A stretch of 64,000 nucleotides of DNA from Sphingobacterium sp. SGR-19 (GTDB lineage Bacteria > Bacteroidota > Bacteroidia > Sphingobacteriales > Sphingobacteriaceae): contig NZ_JAAKGS010000009.1 in assembly GCF_011043555.1 (NCBI RefSeq), positions 1-64,000 on the forward strand. Reading direction: 5' to 3'. Position numbers and translations under genes: made by a program. A model generated the notes under the pieces. It searched no databases. It was not told the DNA's origin and saw nothing but the letters and a program-made list of their open reading frames with translations. Below are positions 17,399 to 26,328 of this stretch, piece after piece (position 1 is the first letter of the stretch; every line of letters begins with the position of its first letter).

Positions 17399-20119
17399 AT
17401 GAAGAAGCTTTTTATTTTCTTATTTGTTATTTTCTTCCTCTTTGGAACAAAAAATGGATTTACCCAAGAACGACCTGCGATACCTATCAATACGGTGGTC
17501 GAACGGGTACAAAAGTATTTCGGAGTTTATCCGGTGGAGAAAGTGCATTTACATTTTGATAAGCCTTATTATGCTGTAGGAGATACTTTGTGGTTCAAAG
17601 CGTATCTACAACATAATCTGTTTGAATACAGCCCGAGTAAGATTGTTTACGTGGAAATGTTAACGAGCAAAGACTCGTTGATACAAACCTTACGTGTACC
17701 ACTTAAAAACAGTAATGGAAAAGGGCAATTAGTTTTGGATCCGCAATTTATTGCACAGGATAATTATCGTTTTCGAGCATACACGAAATGGATGGCAAAT
17801 TTTGATAATGCTTATTTCTACAACAAGATTGTGCCGGTGGGTGACGCAATCAATAAAAAGTTAGGAGCTGAAATTACTTATACACCGGAGGGTAGCAATA
17901 AGACGAAAGCTACCATACAGTTTAGGAACAGAGAAGGGAACCTGCTAGGAAGGCGAAAGCTGACGTGGGAAGCTATTGATGGTTGGGATCCGTTTAGCAA
18001 AGGAAAAGGTGAGACAGATGATATGGGGCGCGTAACTATCAATCTCACGATAAAAGATAAAGAGTACCTAAAAAAAGGAAGGTTAAATGTAAAGATTGAG
18101 GGGGACAAAACGGATCCCGATTTAGTGGGCAGCTATTCTTTACAGCACGCTTTATGGGATGCGGATGTACAATTTTTTCCCGAAGGAGGTGATCTTCTTG
18201 CTGGCGTGTCCAAAAAGTTAGCATTTAAAGCAGTCGGCTCTACAGGTAAAGGTTTAAAAGTACAGGGTAAGATTATCGACAGTAAAAAGAAAGAAGTTGC
18301 TTCTTTCAAAGACATCGCATTTGGTATGGGCGCAATTGACTTCATGCCGGTCACTGGTGAGCATTATAGGGCGATGGTAACTTTTGAAAACGGTGAACAA
18401 CGAACATATGACCTTCCCGAAGTCAGAGCGGAAGGAATTAACGTAGTTTTGCATAGCGAAGATGATGCTTCGCTACAGATGGGGTTAATTGCAAATGACG
18501 CCTATTATGAAAAAATGGCAAATCAACCATTTTATGTGTTAGGACAATCAAACGGACATTTGGTGTACGCTGCGCAGGCTACTTTAAAAAACTCTTCGGT
18601 ATTGATAAGCCTCCCGAAGGATAAACTTCCAAATGGTATCGTACAACTGTCGATCATGCAACCGGATGGAAAATTGTTGAGCGAACGTCTAGTGTTAAAT
18701 CAATCTCAACCCGTACTAAATATAAGTGTAAAAACAGATAAAACAACCTATGCGAAAAAGGAGGGTGTAAAATTGACACTGCAGGTGCCCGTCATAGACT
18801 CCTTAAAAAGTAATTATTCGGTAGCGGTGATTGATGACGCAAAAGTGCCTTATAACGATGACAAGGAGCTGGGTATTTTGAGCAATTATTTATTAACGTC
18901 CGACCTCAAAGGCTATGTAGAGCAACCGAATTACTATTTTAATCCGGAAAATGAAAACAGAGAAGAGGCGTTAAACGCGTTATTGATGACGCAAGGATTC
19001 AGAAGATTTTCATATGATGAATTGATTGCCGAAAAGCTTCCGCAGGTCCAGTTTATGCCAGAGCAGGGGATCACGCTTTCGGGAATATTACGATTGAATA
19101 CGGGACGCCCCCAACCCAACGGAGGGCTGTTGTTATCGATTCCTTCACGAAACATACGGAAGGATGCTTATACAGACAACCAAGGAAGATTCACGTTCGA
19201 GAACTTGGTATTCCCAGATTCTTCCAAAGTAACCATAAATGCTCGGGGTAATGATAACTTTAGAAATTTGGTCATTAATATGGATCAGACGTATTTCCCG
19301 GGAATAGATCAGGGAAATCCTTATGCCAGCGATAATGTGCCAAACATTGATCAAGAAATGAAAGCTTACTTAACGAATAGTAAGAATGAATATAGGACCT
19401 CTATTTTAATCGATGAAGTCCAGGTTACTGGCGTTCAGCGGAAAATGGTTACCAGTAAGGAATTTTCGTCCCTGTCCGGTCTATCCATGCCGGAACATCG
19501 CATAGAGGGGGAGCGTCTGTCGGGGTGTAATGTGCTGACTATGTGTTTAACAACGATGTTGACAGGTATCACCTATGACAACCAGACCTTAAAATACCAT
19601 ATTACAAGAAACTATAACCAGGGAAGCCGAGTGCCGGTGCAATTTTTCTTAGATGGTATGCCGATTGACGAGCCTGCTTTAAATTCTATTATCCCTTCAG
19701 ACATTGAAGCCATCGAGATTTTTTTACGAGATGAATTGGGAACAGTAAGCAGGGTTTACCAAAACGATGGTGTCGTTTCGATCATGACGAAAAAGAAAGA
19801 TCAAAGTAAGCAACCTCGGATGTCGCTGGCTGAAATTGAAAGTATGCTGCCGAAGACAAATGTCATTGATATGGTACCTCTCGGGTATGTAAAAGAAAGA
19901 CAATTCTATGCGCCGAAATACGATACGCCGGATAGTAAAAATACAAACGATTATCGGACAACTATCTATTGGAATCCGGATGTAGTTTTGGACGATGAGG
20001 GTAATGCTACGCTGAATTTTTACAATGGTGATGGTAATGGCAGATATAAAGTGGTTGTTGAGGGACAAGATGAAGCAGGCAGCGCCGGACGAACTGTCTA
20101 TTACTATAATGTAAAATAA
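17399..20119 (+). CDS. Large exported MG2-domain protein with TonB-plug-like C-terminal domain
   Basis: A 906-residue exported protein. A signal peptide (residues 1-22) is followed by an alpha-2-macroglobulin MG2-like region; the VEKVHLHFDKPYYAVGDTLW motif near residue 47 is the hallmark. Further beta-sandwich repeats run to about residue 540, then a carboxypeptidase-regulatory-like segment (GRPQPNGGLLLSIP..., about 560-630). Near residues 735-800 a stretch reading VQFFLDGMPIDE, then IIPSDIEAIEIFLRDELG and GVVSIMTKK resembles the TonB-receptor plug domain, but no beta-barrel follows. Such proteins are frequent in Bacteroidota and lack an assigned function. I infer a surface or periplasmic role, possibly in partnership with a barrel encoded elsewhere. 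Confidence 0.75.
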   Translation: MKKLFIFLFVIFFLFGTKNGFTQERPAIPINTVVERVQKYFGVYPVEKVHLHFDKPYYAVGDTLWFKAYLQHNLFEYSPSKIVYVEMLTSKDSLIQTLRVPLKNSNGKGQLVLDPQFIAQDNYRFRAYTKWMANFDNAYFYNKIVPVGDAINKKLGAEITYTPEGSNKTKATIQFRNREGNLLGRRKLTWEAIDGWDPFSKGKGETDDMGRVTINLTIKDKEYLKKGRLNVKIEGDKTDPDLVGSYSLQHALWDADVQFFPEGGDLLAGVSKKLAFKAVGSTGKGLKVQGKIIDSKKKEVASFKDIAFGMGAIDFMPVTGEHYRAMVTFENGEQRTYDLPEVRAEGINVVLHSEDDASLQMGLIANDAYYEKMANQPFYVLGQSNGHLVYAAQATLKNSSVLISLPKDKLPNGIVQLSIMQPDGKLLSERLVLNQSQPVLNISVKTDKTTYAKKEGVKLTLQVPVIDSLKSNYSVAVIDDAKVPYNDDKELGILSNYLLTSDLKGYVEQPNYYFNPENENREEALNALLMTQGFRRFSYDELIAEKLPQVQFMPEQGITLSGILRLNTGRPQPNGGLLLSIPSRNIRKDAYTDNQGRFTFENLVFPDSSKVTINARGNDNFRNLVINMDQTYFPGIDQGNPYASDNVPNIDQEMKAYLTNSKNEYRTSILIDEVQVTGVQRKMVTSKEFSSLSGLSMPEHRIEGERLSGCNVLTMCLTTMLTGITYDNQTLKYHITRNYNQGSRVPVQFFLDGMPIDEPALNSIIPSDIEAIEIFLRDELGTVSRVYQNDGVVSIMTKKKDQSKQPRMSLAEIESMLPKTNVIDMVPLGYVKERQFYAPKYDTPDSKNTNDYRTTIYWNPDVVLDDEGNATLNFYNGDGNGRYKVVVEGQDEAGSAGRTVYYYNVK

Positions 20120-20138
20120 GCCTTTTTATAATGAAATA

Positions 20139-20171
20139 TAAGAGGCAATGGGAGAAGCCCATTGCCTCTTA
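20139..20171. terminator. Bidirectional hairpin between convergent genes
   Basis: Perfect 14-bp stem TAAGAGGCAATGGG/CCCATTGCCTCTTA (20139-20152 and 20158-20171) with a 5-nt loop. The right arm contains the stop codon of the convergent deoR-type gene. The plus-strand side has no proper U tract; the minus-strand side is A/T-rich. Confidence 0.75.
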
Positions 20172-20951
20172 TGCAATAATAACTTGTATTCCCGCTTCTT
20201 CCAGTGCGCTGACATATTCTTTTGGTACTTTATTATCTGTAATGACATAGTCTACATCTTCAATATTGCAGATTTTACCTATTCCTCGTTTCCCGAATTT
20301 CGTACTATCGGCGACAATGACCACAATTTGAGAGGTATTGATCATTTTTTGGTTAATATTTGCTTCAGTGAGATTACTTATAGAAAAACCGAAATTCAGA
20401 TCAATGCCATCTACTCCAATAAAGATGAGTGCGCTTGATAAGGATTCGAGTATGTATTCTGCATAAAAGCCGGCGACAGAAGAAGAATTTTTGCGAATGA
20501 CGCCGCCAAGTTGTAACACCTCGATATTCGGGCGATCACAAAGCTCTAAGCTTACCTTTATGGCGGGCGTTATAACCGTTAGAGGGGTGGAGGGATGAAG
20601 GTGCTGTGTTATACAATAAGCCGTTGTTCCGGATCCGATGATGATCGAATCGTTTGAACCAATAAGTTTAACCGCAGCGCGTGCGATATTATTCTTTTGG
20701 TCTGCATTAATCGTTGCTTTTTCTTGAATTGGTCGATCGCTAGAGTAAGGGTTGTTGATAGAGGCTCCCCCTCTAGTAATGTAAAGCAATCCCTTTTCTT
20801 CCAAAACTTTTAAATCTTTACGAATAGTTACACCTGAAACATCCGTGAGTTCCGTCAACTCATTAATGGTTGCACGACCGTGTGTATTGATATGGTTTAT
20901 GATAAATCCATGCCTATCTGTAATATTTTTCATGTCCATCGTTGCGCTCAT
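20169..20951 (-). CDS. DeoR/GlpR-family transcriptional regulator
   Basis: A 260-residue repressor-type protein. The N-terminal winged helix (TINELTELTDVSGVTIRKDL, about residues 28-47, then LEEKGLLYITRGGA) is the DeoR HTH signature. The C-terminal DeoRC sensor domain (about 80-255) has the sugar-phosphate-binding-type motif IIIGSGTTAYCI and the Asp-containing FIGVDGIDLNFG. Members usually sense a phosphorylated sugar or polyol intermediate. It is divergent from the ten-gene polyol/phosphodiester locus starting at 21149 and probably controls it. Internal ATGs at codons 5 and 7 are alternative starts. Confidence 0.9.
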   Translation of the reverse strand: MSATMDMKNITDRHGFIINHINTHGRATINELTELTDVSGVTIRKDLKVLEEKGLLYITRGGASINNPYSSDRPIQEKATINADQKNNIARAAVKLIGSNDSIIIGSGTTAYCITQHLHPSTPLTVITPAIKVSLELCDRPNIEVLQLGGVIRKNSSSVAGFYAEYILESLSSALIFIGVDGIDLNFGFSISNLTEANINQKMINTSQIVVIVADSTKFGKRGIGKICNIEDVDYVITDNKVPKEYVSALEEAGIQVIIA

Positions 20952-20988
20952 TTGAGTTAGCCTATTGCATATAGTCCTTATCTAAAAC

Positions 20989-20996
20989 CAAAAATA
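20989..20996 (-). promoter_or_regulatory. -7 box of the deoR-type gene
   Basis: On the minus strand TATTTTTG fits TAnnTTTG and ends 37 bp before the ATG at 20951. No -33 TTTG is evident. Confidence 0.4.
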
Positions 20997-21016
20997 AGAC
21001 TTTGTATGTGAAATTA

Positions 21017-21027
21017 AACATAATGTT
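21017..21027. promoter_or_regulatory. Palindrome in the divergent deoR/permease intergenic region
   Basis: AACAT-A-ATGTT is a perfect 11-bp palindrome between the two divergent promoters, a plausible half of a DeoR-type operator. The surrounding sequence is very A/T-rich, so chance occurrence is not excluded. Confidence 0.3.
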
Positions 21028-21074
21028 AACTATTTAATATTTTAAAGTTAAAAATCATTTTATTTCAATTTTAT

Positions 21075-21107
21075 TTTGTTTAATAATCTTTTATTTTCTT
21101 ATATTTG
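21075..21107 (+). promoter_or_regulatory. Promoter of the polyol/phosphodiester utilization operon
   Basis: TTTG at 21075-21078 and TATATTTG at 21100-21107 are separated by 21 bp, an exact match to the Bacteroidota -33/-7 promoter. The predicted start near 21113 gives a leader of about 36 nt to the ATG at 21149. Confidence 0.75.
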
Positions 21108-21148
21108 AATTGTATTTATGTAAGAATACCGTTATAAATCTTTTCTTG

Positions 21149-22399
21149 ATGACACAGAACCAAAATCTTTTAAACAAAGCAGGGCTGCCCAGCCATTTAG
21201 GGTGGGGCTATTTGGGTATTTTAATTTTCATGATGGGAGATGGGGTAGAGCAGGGTTGGTTAAGTCCCTATCTTATCGAACACGGAATGAACATTCAACA
21301 GTCCGCTACCCTCTTTACCGTATATGGCATTACGATAGCTATTTCATCCTGGTTTTCGGGTGTTCTGGCGGAGAGTTATGGGCCGCGTAAAGCGATGCTT
21401 ATGGGCTTACTCCTTTACATCATTGGGACCCTCGGGTTTGTCGGTATCGGGATGGCAAAACTAGATTATGGAGCGATGTTGTTTTTCTATGCCATCCGTG
21501 GTTTTGGATATCCACTCTTTGCCTATTCATTTATGGTATGGGTTACGTACCGTACACCACAGCATATGTTGGGAAGAGCAGTCGGCTGGTTTTGGTTTGT
21601 TTTCACGGGAGGGTTGAACGTACTTGGGGCTTATTATTCCAGTTGGGCAATAGGGCGTCTAGGCTACGAAAATACATTATGGAGTTCCATATTCTGGGTT
21701 TTAGTAGGTGCATTTTTCGCGTTAGTACTCAATAAAGATAAATTCGAAACAAAGGCTTCCCGAGGATCGAAATGGAGAGAATTGGCCAATGGACTTACCA
21801 TTGTAAAAAAGGAACCTAAGGTATTGCTGGGTGGGATTGTACGTGTGATCAATACAACAGCACAGTTTGCTTTTCCAGTATTTCTTCCTTTGTATATGGC
21901 AGAACATGGTTTTACAACAAAAGAATGGCTGCAAATATGGGGGACGATTTTTACAAGTAACATCATCTTCAATTTGATTTTTGGCTTTGTTGGTGATCGG
22001 ATGGGGTGGCAAAATACCATTATGTGGTTTGGCGGTGTGGGGTGTGCGATCACTACTGTTTTGTTCTACTATGCGCCAGTATGGTTTGACGGGAGCTATT
22101 GGGCGGTTATGGCAGCAGGTGTAGCATGGGGTGCGTTGTTGGCTGGATATGTACCTCTATCGGCTTTGGTGCCTTCGTTAGTCAAGGAAGACAAAGGCGC
22201 GGCTATGGCTATTTTGAATTTAGGAGCAGGGCTCCCTGTATTTGTTGGACCTGCACTGGTGGGTATTCTGATCGGTATGATTGGTAGTGCAGGTGTCATC
22301 TGGGTATTGGCGGGGCTTTATGTGCTGAGCGCTATCTTAACCAAGTTTATCACTATAAATAAAGTAACGGAATTGAAAGAAGTGAACGAAATTGTATAA
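21149..22399 (+). CDS. MFS polyol permease, RbtT/DalT/CsbX-like
   Basis: A 416-residue 12-helix major facilitator. The opening LGWGYLGILIFMMGDGVEQG, the GPRKAMLMG loop after helix 2 and the IRGFGYPLFAYSFMVWVTY block resemble the polyol permease group that includes ribitol (RbtT) and D-arabinitol (DalT) carriers. It should take up a sugar alcohol or similar small substrate across the inner membrane by H+ symport. I start it at the ATG at 21149; an upstream TTG at 21110 lies at the predicted transcription start. It is the first gene of a ten-gene co-oriented run and is divergent from the DeoR regulator. Confidence 0.85.
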   Translation: MTQNQNLLNKAGLPSHLGWGYLGILIFMMGDGVEQGWLSPYLIEHGMNIQQSATLFTVYGITIAISSWFSGVLAESYGPRKAMLMGLLLYIIGTLGFVGIGMAKLDYGAMLFFYAIRGFGYPLFAYSFMVWVTYRTPQHMLGRAVGWFWFVFTGGLNVLGAYYSSWAIGRLGYENTLWSSIFWVLVGAFFALVLNKDKFETKASRGSKWRELANGLTIVKKEPKVLLGGIVRVINTTAQFAFPVFLPLYMAEHGFTTKEWLQIWGTIFTSNIIFNLIFGFVGDRMGWQNTIMWFGGVGCAITTVLFYYAPVWFDGSYWAVMAAGVAWGALLAGYVPLSALVPSLVKEDKGAAMAILNLGAGLPVFVGPALVGILIGMIGSAGVIWVLAGLYVLSAILTKFITINKVTELKEVNEIV

Positions 22400-22426
22400 G
22401 AATATAAGATTAAACACTAGCGGATA

Positions 22427-23440
22427 ATGATGAAAGTATTACTTACAGCGCCTTACGAGAATGAAAAAGCGCTTCGAGAATTAGAGGGGTTATTTGATGA
22501 AATCATCTATAGGTCATGGAAGCCTCACGGACGGGCATATAATCCAACGGAATTAAAAGCTTTATTAGCAGAAACAAAAGCGGATGCGTTAATATCCGAA
22601 CACGACGAGATTACAGCAGATGTTTTACGCGCTAATCCACAGCTAAAATTTGTAGGTATCTGCCGAGGTACACCTTCCAACATAGATTTGGACGTGGCTA
22701 CTGAGCTAGGGATTCCGGTTTTCCACACACCGGCAAGAAATGCACAGGCGGTGGCCGAGATGTTTATTGCGAATGTGATTACGCTTATGCGAAATACATT
22801 GCCAGCAATTGATTGGCTAGAGGGCAAGAATTGGGGCGAGGGGGCGCATACCTCGTATCTACAGTTTAAAGGAAATGAGTTGGCGGGTAAAAAAGTTGGA
22901 ATGGTCGGATTTGGAGCTGTAGGACAGTATACAGCACGGATGTTGTCGAGTTTTCCATCGGAGATTTTATACTATGACCCTTATTATGAGGATCCCAATC
23001 CAGTATATAAAAAAGTGGAATTAAACGAATTGTTTTCCGTATGTGATGTAGTAGGAATCCATTTGCCGGTTACGGCTGAAACCAAAGGTATGATTGACAA
23101 GAAATATCTTACCTTATTGAAGAAAGACGCCATTTTTGTGAATACGGCCCGTGCCACCGTGGTCAATCGAGAAGATCTTTTGGAGTTGTTAGAAGCAGAG
23201 CAGATTCGTGGAGCCGTATTGGATGTGTTTTACAATGAACCTCCCGATGAAATAGATTACAAGATGATTCATCACAAAAATGTATTGGCAACACCCCATA
23301 TCGCTGGAGCGACCCATGAGGTGGAAGATCACCACGCTTTTATTATGAACAACAATTTGCGGGCATTTTTTCATAAGGGCGATAAAACTATCAAACAGCT
23401 CGTAAATAAAGCGGTTTTAGAAAAACAAACAACAACCTGA
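22427..23440 (+). CDS. D-isomer-specific 2-hydroxyacid dehydrogenase
   Basis: A 337-residue NAD(P)-dependent enzyme of the SerA/2-hydroxyacid dehydrogenase superfamily. The Rossmann motif GMVGFGAVGQYTARML lies at about residues 155-170. The catalytic triad is visible as Arg in VNTARATVVN, Glu in FYNEPPDE and His in ATPHIAGATHE. It interconverts a 2-hydroxyacid and its 2-oxoacid; the substrate is unknown. It lacks the C-terminal ACT domain of many phosphoglycerate dehydrogenases. Its place between the permease and two sugar kinases suggests a catabolic role on the imported compound. The gene may begin at the second ATG (22430). Confidence 0.88.
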   Translation: MMKVLLTAPYENEKALRELEGLFDEIIYRSWKPHGRAYNPTELKALLAETKADALISEHDEITADVLRANPQLKFVGICRGTPSNIDLDVATELGIPVFHTPARNAQAVAEMFIANVITLMRNTLPAIDWLEGKNWGEGAHTSYLQFKGNELAGKKVGMVGFGAVGQYTARMLSSFPSEILYYDPYYEDPNPVYKKVELNELFSVCDVVGIHLPVTAETKGMIDKKYLTLLKKDAIFVNTARATVVNREDLLELLEAEQIRGAVLDVFYNEPPDEIDYKMIHHKNVLATPHIAGATHEVEDHHAFIMNNNLRAFFHKGDKTIKQLVNKAVLEKQTTT

Positions 23441-23442
23441 GT

Positions 23443-24891
23443 ATGGCACAAAAAGAAGCGTATTTAATCGTCGATATAGGTACTGGTAATGCCAGGGTAG
23501 GCGTAGTAACGCCAGCCGGTGATATACTGGCCATAAAAAGAGAAAATGTACAGTACCATGCCGATGCTAATTATGAGGAGTCCATTTATTTTAACCCAGA
23601 AGCGTTGTGGCAGCAGATCTTAAAGTTAGCAGCGGAGGCGTTGTCGGATGCAGGAGAAGTTTGTATTAAGGCAGTCACCGCCACAAGCCAGCGTGAGGGG
23701 ATTGTTGTGGTCGACAGAGAAGGATTATCCCTCTTGGGTATGCCCAATATCGATCATCGCGGTCGCAAGTGGGAAAGAGAACTGACCCAAAAGGATCTGG
23801 TTTACGAACTGTCAGGACGTTATCCGACATCCCTATTTTCTGTATATAAATTGATAGGTCTCCGTAATACATATCCCGATTTGTTTGAAAGGACGACCTG
23901 TTTTATGAGTATTAGTGACTGGATACAGTTTAAGTTTTCAGGTATAACCTGTTACGAGCATTCACAGGCATCCGAAACATTGTTGTATGATGTTGAGCGG
24001 AAAAAGTGGTCTACGGAACTCATTGCGTTGTTTGATATCCCTAATGACATTTTTCCTGTGTTGAAACAATCCGGAACGGTATTGGGAAAAGTACTTTCAG
24101 AGGTCTCTCAGATACTGCACATCTCAGCAGAAGCTGCTGTCGTAGTAGGTGGTGGCGATACGCAGTTGGCGATACGCAGCATGGAACCATCAACAAATGA
24201 TGTTGTTATTGTCTCCGGGACCACTACGCCTATCATTAAAATGGTTGAACGGTATGTTAAAGATAGTAATCAACGCACATGGACAAGTAGGCACATTGAC
24301 GAATCACATTTTATTTTAGAGGCTAATGCCGGTGTTACGGGATTGAACTATCAACGTTTAAAAGAGATTTTTTACCCGAATGAAGATTATGATGTGATCG
24401 AACGAGAATTGGACGATACGAGTTATTCCCAGTGTGTAGCGTCTTTGGGGTCGTTGATCGCCGATGAAGATGAGCCGTTGACCAAGGGTGGGTTTATTTT
24501 TAATGCACCTGTCTCTCATCAGCTTACACGTGGAAGTTTCGTGTTTTCCATTTTATGGGATATTGCCTGTTCTATTTATGAGAACTATAAATTTCTGTGC
24601 GATGTTTCAGCACATGAAGAAAGCTATATCTGGGCATGTGGTGGTGGTATAGAAAGTAAGAAGTTAAGACAATTTTTGGCGAACCTACTTGGCAAGAATA
24701 TTCGAATTCGCGCGACATATCGACAAGCGTCTGTTTTGGGCGGTGTTTTTATATGTAACGATGCGCTTGGAATAAACAATACAACGCCGGTATTGCTGGA
24801 TGAGACCTTTCCGGAAAAGCATGAACAATTTGAACAGTTATATATAACGTGGAAGAATGCCCGTAAAACCTTTAAACAACTTATATCCTAA
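23443..24891 (+). CDS. FGGY-family carbohydrate kinase, LsrK (autoinducer-2 kinase)-like
   Basis: A 482-residue FGGY kinase. The N-terminal phosphate-1 motif is IVDIGTGNARVGVV; the middle region has SQREGIVVVDREG, MSISDWIQFKFSG and VVVGGGDTQLAI; the C-terminal adenosine motif is WACGGGIESKKLRQFLANLL. These blocks are closer to the AI-2 kinase LsrK than to xylulo- or glycerol kinases as I recall them. The expected reaction is ATP-dependent phosphorylation of a small linear sugar or polyol. LsrK-like kinases with 2-hydroxyacid dehydrogenases occur in clusters unrelated to quorum sensing, so AI-2 is not implied. It starts 2 bp after the dehydrogenase gene. Confidence 0.85.
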   Translation: MAQKEAYLIVDIGTGNARVGVVTPAGDILAIKRENVQYHADANYEESIYFNPEALWQQILKLAAEALSDAGEVCIKAVTATSQREGIVVVDREGLSLLGMPNIDHRGRKWERELTQKDLVYELSGRYPTSLFSVYKLIGLRNTYPDLFERTTCFMSISDWIQFKFSGITCYEHSQASETLLYDVERKKWSTELIALFDIPNDIFPVLKQSGTVLGKVLSEVSQILHISAEAAVVVGGGDTQLAIRSMEPSTNDVVIVSGTTTPIIKMVERYVKDSNQRTWTSRHIDESHFILEANAGVTGLNYQRLKEIFYPNEDYDVIERELDDTSYSQCVASLGSLIADEDEPLTKGGFIFNAPVSHQLTRGSFVFSILWDIACSIYENYKFLCDVSAHEESYIWACGGGIESKKLRQFLANLLGKNIRIRATYRQASVLGGVFICNDALGINNTTPVLLDETFPEKHEQFEQLYITWKNARKTFKQLIS

Positions 24892-24892
24892 C

Positions 24893-26326
24893 ATGCAAGC
24901 GTACTTTATAGGGATAGATATCGGAACACAAGGAGCAAGGGTTATTCTTGTTGATCAGCGGGGAATATCAATAGCTTCTGCTTCCCGTTCTTTTGTGTTC
25001 GATGAGCGAGCAAGAGAAGAGCAGTCGCCCGCTGTATGGTGGAATGCTTGTGTAGAGCTTCTTGATGAAATGTTGAATGGATTGGCAGCAGATTTCGATA
25101 AATCAGCGATACAAGCTGTATCCGTTACCTCGACATCCGGTACGGTTATTCCTTTGGACGTAAATAATCAACCTATTCACGATGCGATTATGTATAGCGA
25201 TGGGCGGTCAGCTGAACAAGGAAAACGTATTCAGGAAATCGCTTTGCAACATATGAAAGATGGCTATACCGGATTTAATGCCTCCAGCGGCATCAGTAAG
25301 ATGCTTTGGTTTATGGAGTGTTATCCCGAACACAGAGGTCGTATTGCCCTATGGATCCACGCGTCAGATTATATGGTAGGCAAGTTGTCTGGTGTCTATA
25401 ACACAACAGATTATACGAACGCATTGAAATCGGGATATGATGTCGCCAATTTAAAATGGCCGGCGTATATAATCGATGAATTAGGATTAAAAAAAGAATG
25501 GCTGCAGACAGTGGTTCCATCGGGTACGGTGGTTGGACGGTTGCAGAAAGATTTAGCGACCCGTTGGGGGCTAAATGAGATAGAAGTGATCGTCGGGATG
25601 ACGGATGGCTGTGCAAGCCAGGTGGCATCCGGTGCGGTTAAGCCAGGCGATTGGAACACGACTATTGGCACCACGTTAGTCATTAAAGGTGTAACAAAAA
25701 AACAAGTGGTTGACCCGCTAGGAAGGTTATATAGCCATCGACATCCCGAGGGGTACTGGATGCCAGGTGGTGCAAGCAATACGGGCGCAGATTGGATTAC
25801 CGTTGACTTTTCTTCGGATATATTACAATGGAACCAAACAGCAGAGAAATTGATACCCACCGGTAAAATTGCTTGGCCGTTGCTGCAAGACGGCGAACGC
25901 TTTCCGCTATCGACTCCATATGCGCGAGCGATTGTGCCAGAGCAAATATCTAAATCAGAATTGTATGCGGCAAATCTGGAAGGTGTGGCTTGTATTGAAC
26001 GGCTTGCCTACGAAATTATTGAAGAGCTCTCGGATGAAAAGATTGCTGCGGTGTATACCGCTGGAGGTGGTAGCAATAGTGAGGTATGGCTAAAGATAAG
26101 GGCAGCGGTATTGAACGTACCTATTTACAAATGTAAAGCTGCAAGTGGTGCATTAGGCGCGGCCATCATGGCCGCTTCCAATACCTATTACGCCTCCGTA
26201 ACGGATGCGGCTTCACATATGACCGCTATGGAAAAAGCGATTTTTCCCGAGGTAGAATTGGTGGCTAAATATGAAGCACAATATCAACAATTCAAAGAAA
26301 AACTTAAGGCACTAAATTATTTATAA
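24893..26326 (+). CDS. FGGY-family carbohydrate kinase, ribulokinase (SePSK/YdjB)-like
   Basis: A 477-residue FGGY kinase. It starts IGIDIGTQGARVILVD and carries VGMTDGCASQVASGA, TTIGTTLVIKGV and a YWMPGGASNTGADW block. The TTLVIK...YSHRHP...GGASNTG series resembles the plant/cyanobacterial D-ribulose kinase group (AtXK-1, SePSK) as I recall it. It should phosphorylate a ketopentose or related sugar. I place the start at 24893, 2 bp after the previous stop; an in-frame ATG at 24857 would overlap the upstream gene by 35 bp and add residues ahead of the conserved first strand. Two tandem FGGY kinases from different sub-families suggest two substrates or two steps. Confidence 0.85.
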   Translation: MQAYFIGIDIGTQGARVILVDQRGISIASASRSFVFDERAREEQSPAVWWNACVELLDEMLNGLAADFDKSAIQAVSVTSTSGTVIPLDVNNQPIHDAIMYSDGRSAEQGKRIQEIALQHMKDGYTGFNASSGISKMLWFMECYPEHRGRIALWIHASDYMVGKLSGVYNTTDYTNALKSGYDVANLKWPAYIIDELGLKKEWLQTVVPSGTVVGRLQKDLATRWGLNEIEVIVGMTDGCASQVASGAVKPGDWNTTIGTTLVIKGVTKKQVVDPLGRLYSHRHPEGYWMPGGASNTGADWITVDFSSDILQWNQTAEKLIPTGKIAWPLLQDGERFPLSTPYARAIVPEQISKSELYAANLEGVACIERLAYEIIEELSDEKIAAVYTAGGGSNSEVWLKIRAAVLNVPIYKCKAASGALGAAIMAASNTYYASVTDAASHMTAMEKAIFPEVELVAKYEAQYQQFKEKLKALNYL

Positions 26327-26328
26327 AA

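Noticed and set aside
21110..21148. In-frame TTG start 13 codons before the permease ATG
   Set aside because: It lies at the predicted transcription start, just after the -7 box; the family-like N-terminus begins near the ATG at 21149.
23443..24891. Reading the LsrK-like kinase as evidence of AI-2 quorum-sensing uptake
   Set aside because: None of the other lsr genes (transporter lsrACDB, lsrF, lsrG, lsrR) is present; the neighbours point to polyol or phosphodiester catabolism.
24857..24892. In-frame ATG 12 codons upstream of the second FGGY kinase
   Set aside because: It overlaps the previous gene by 35 bp and adds residues before the conserved first beta-strand; the ATG at 24893 gives the usual 1-bp gap.
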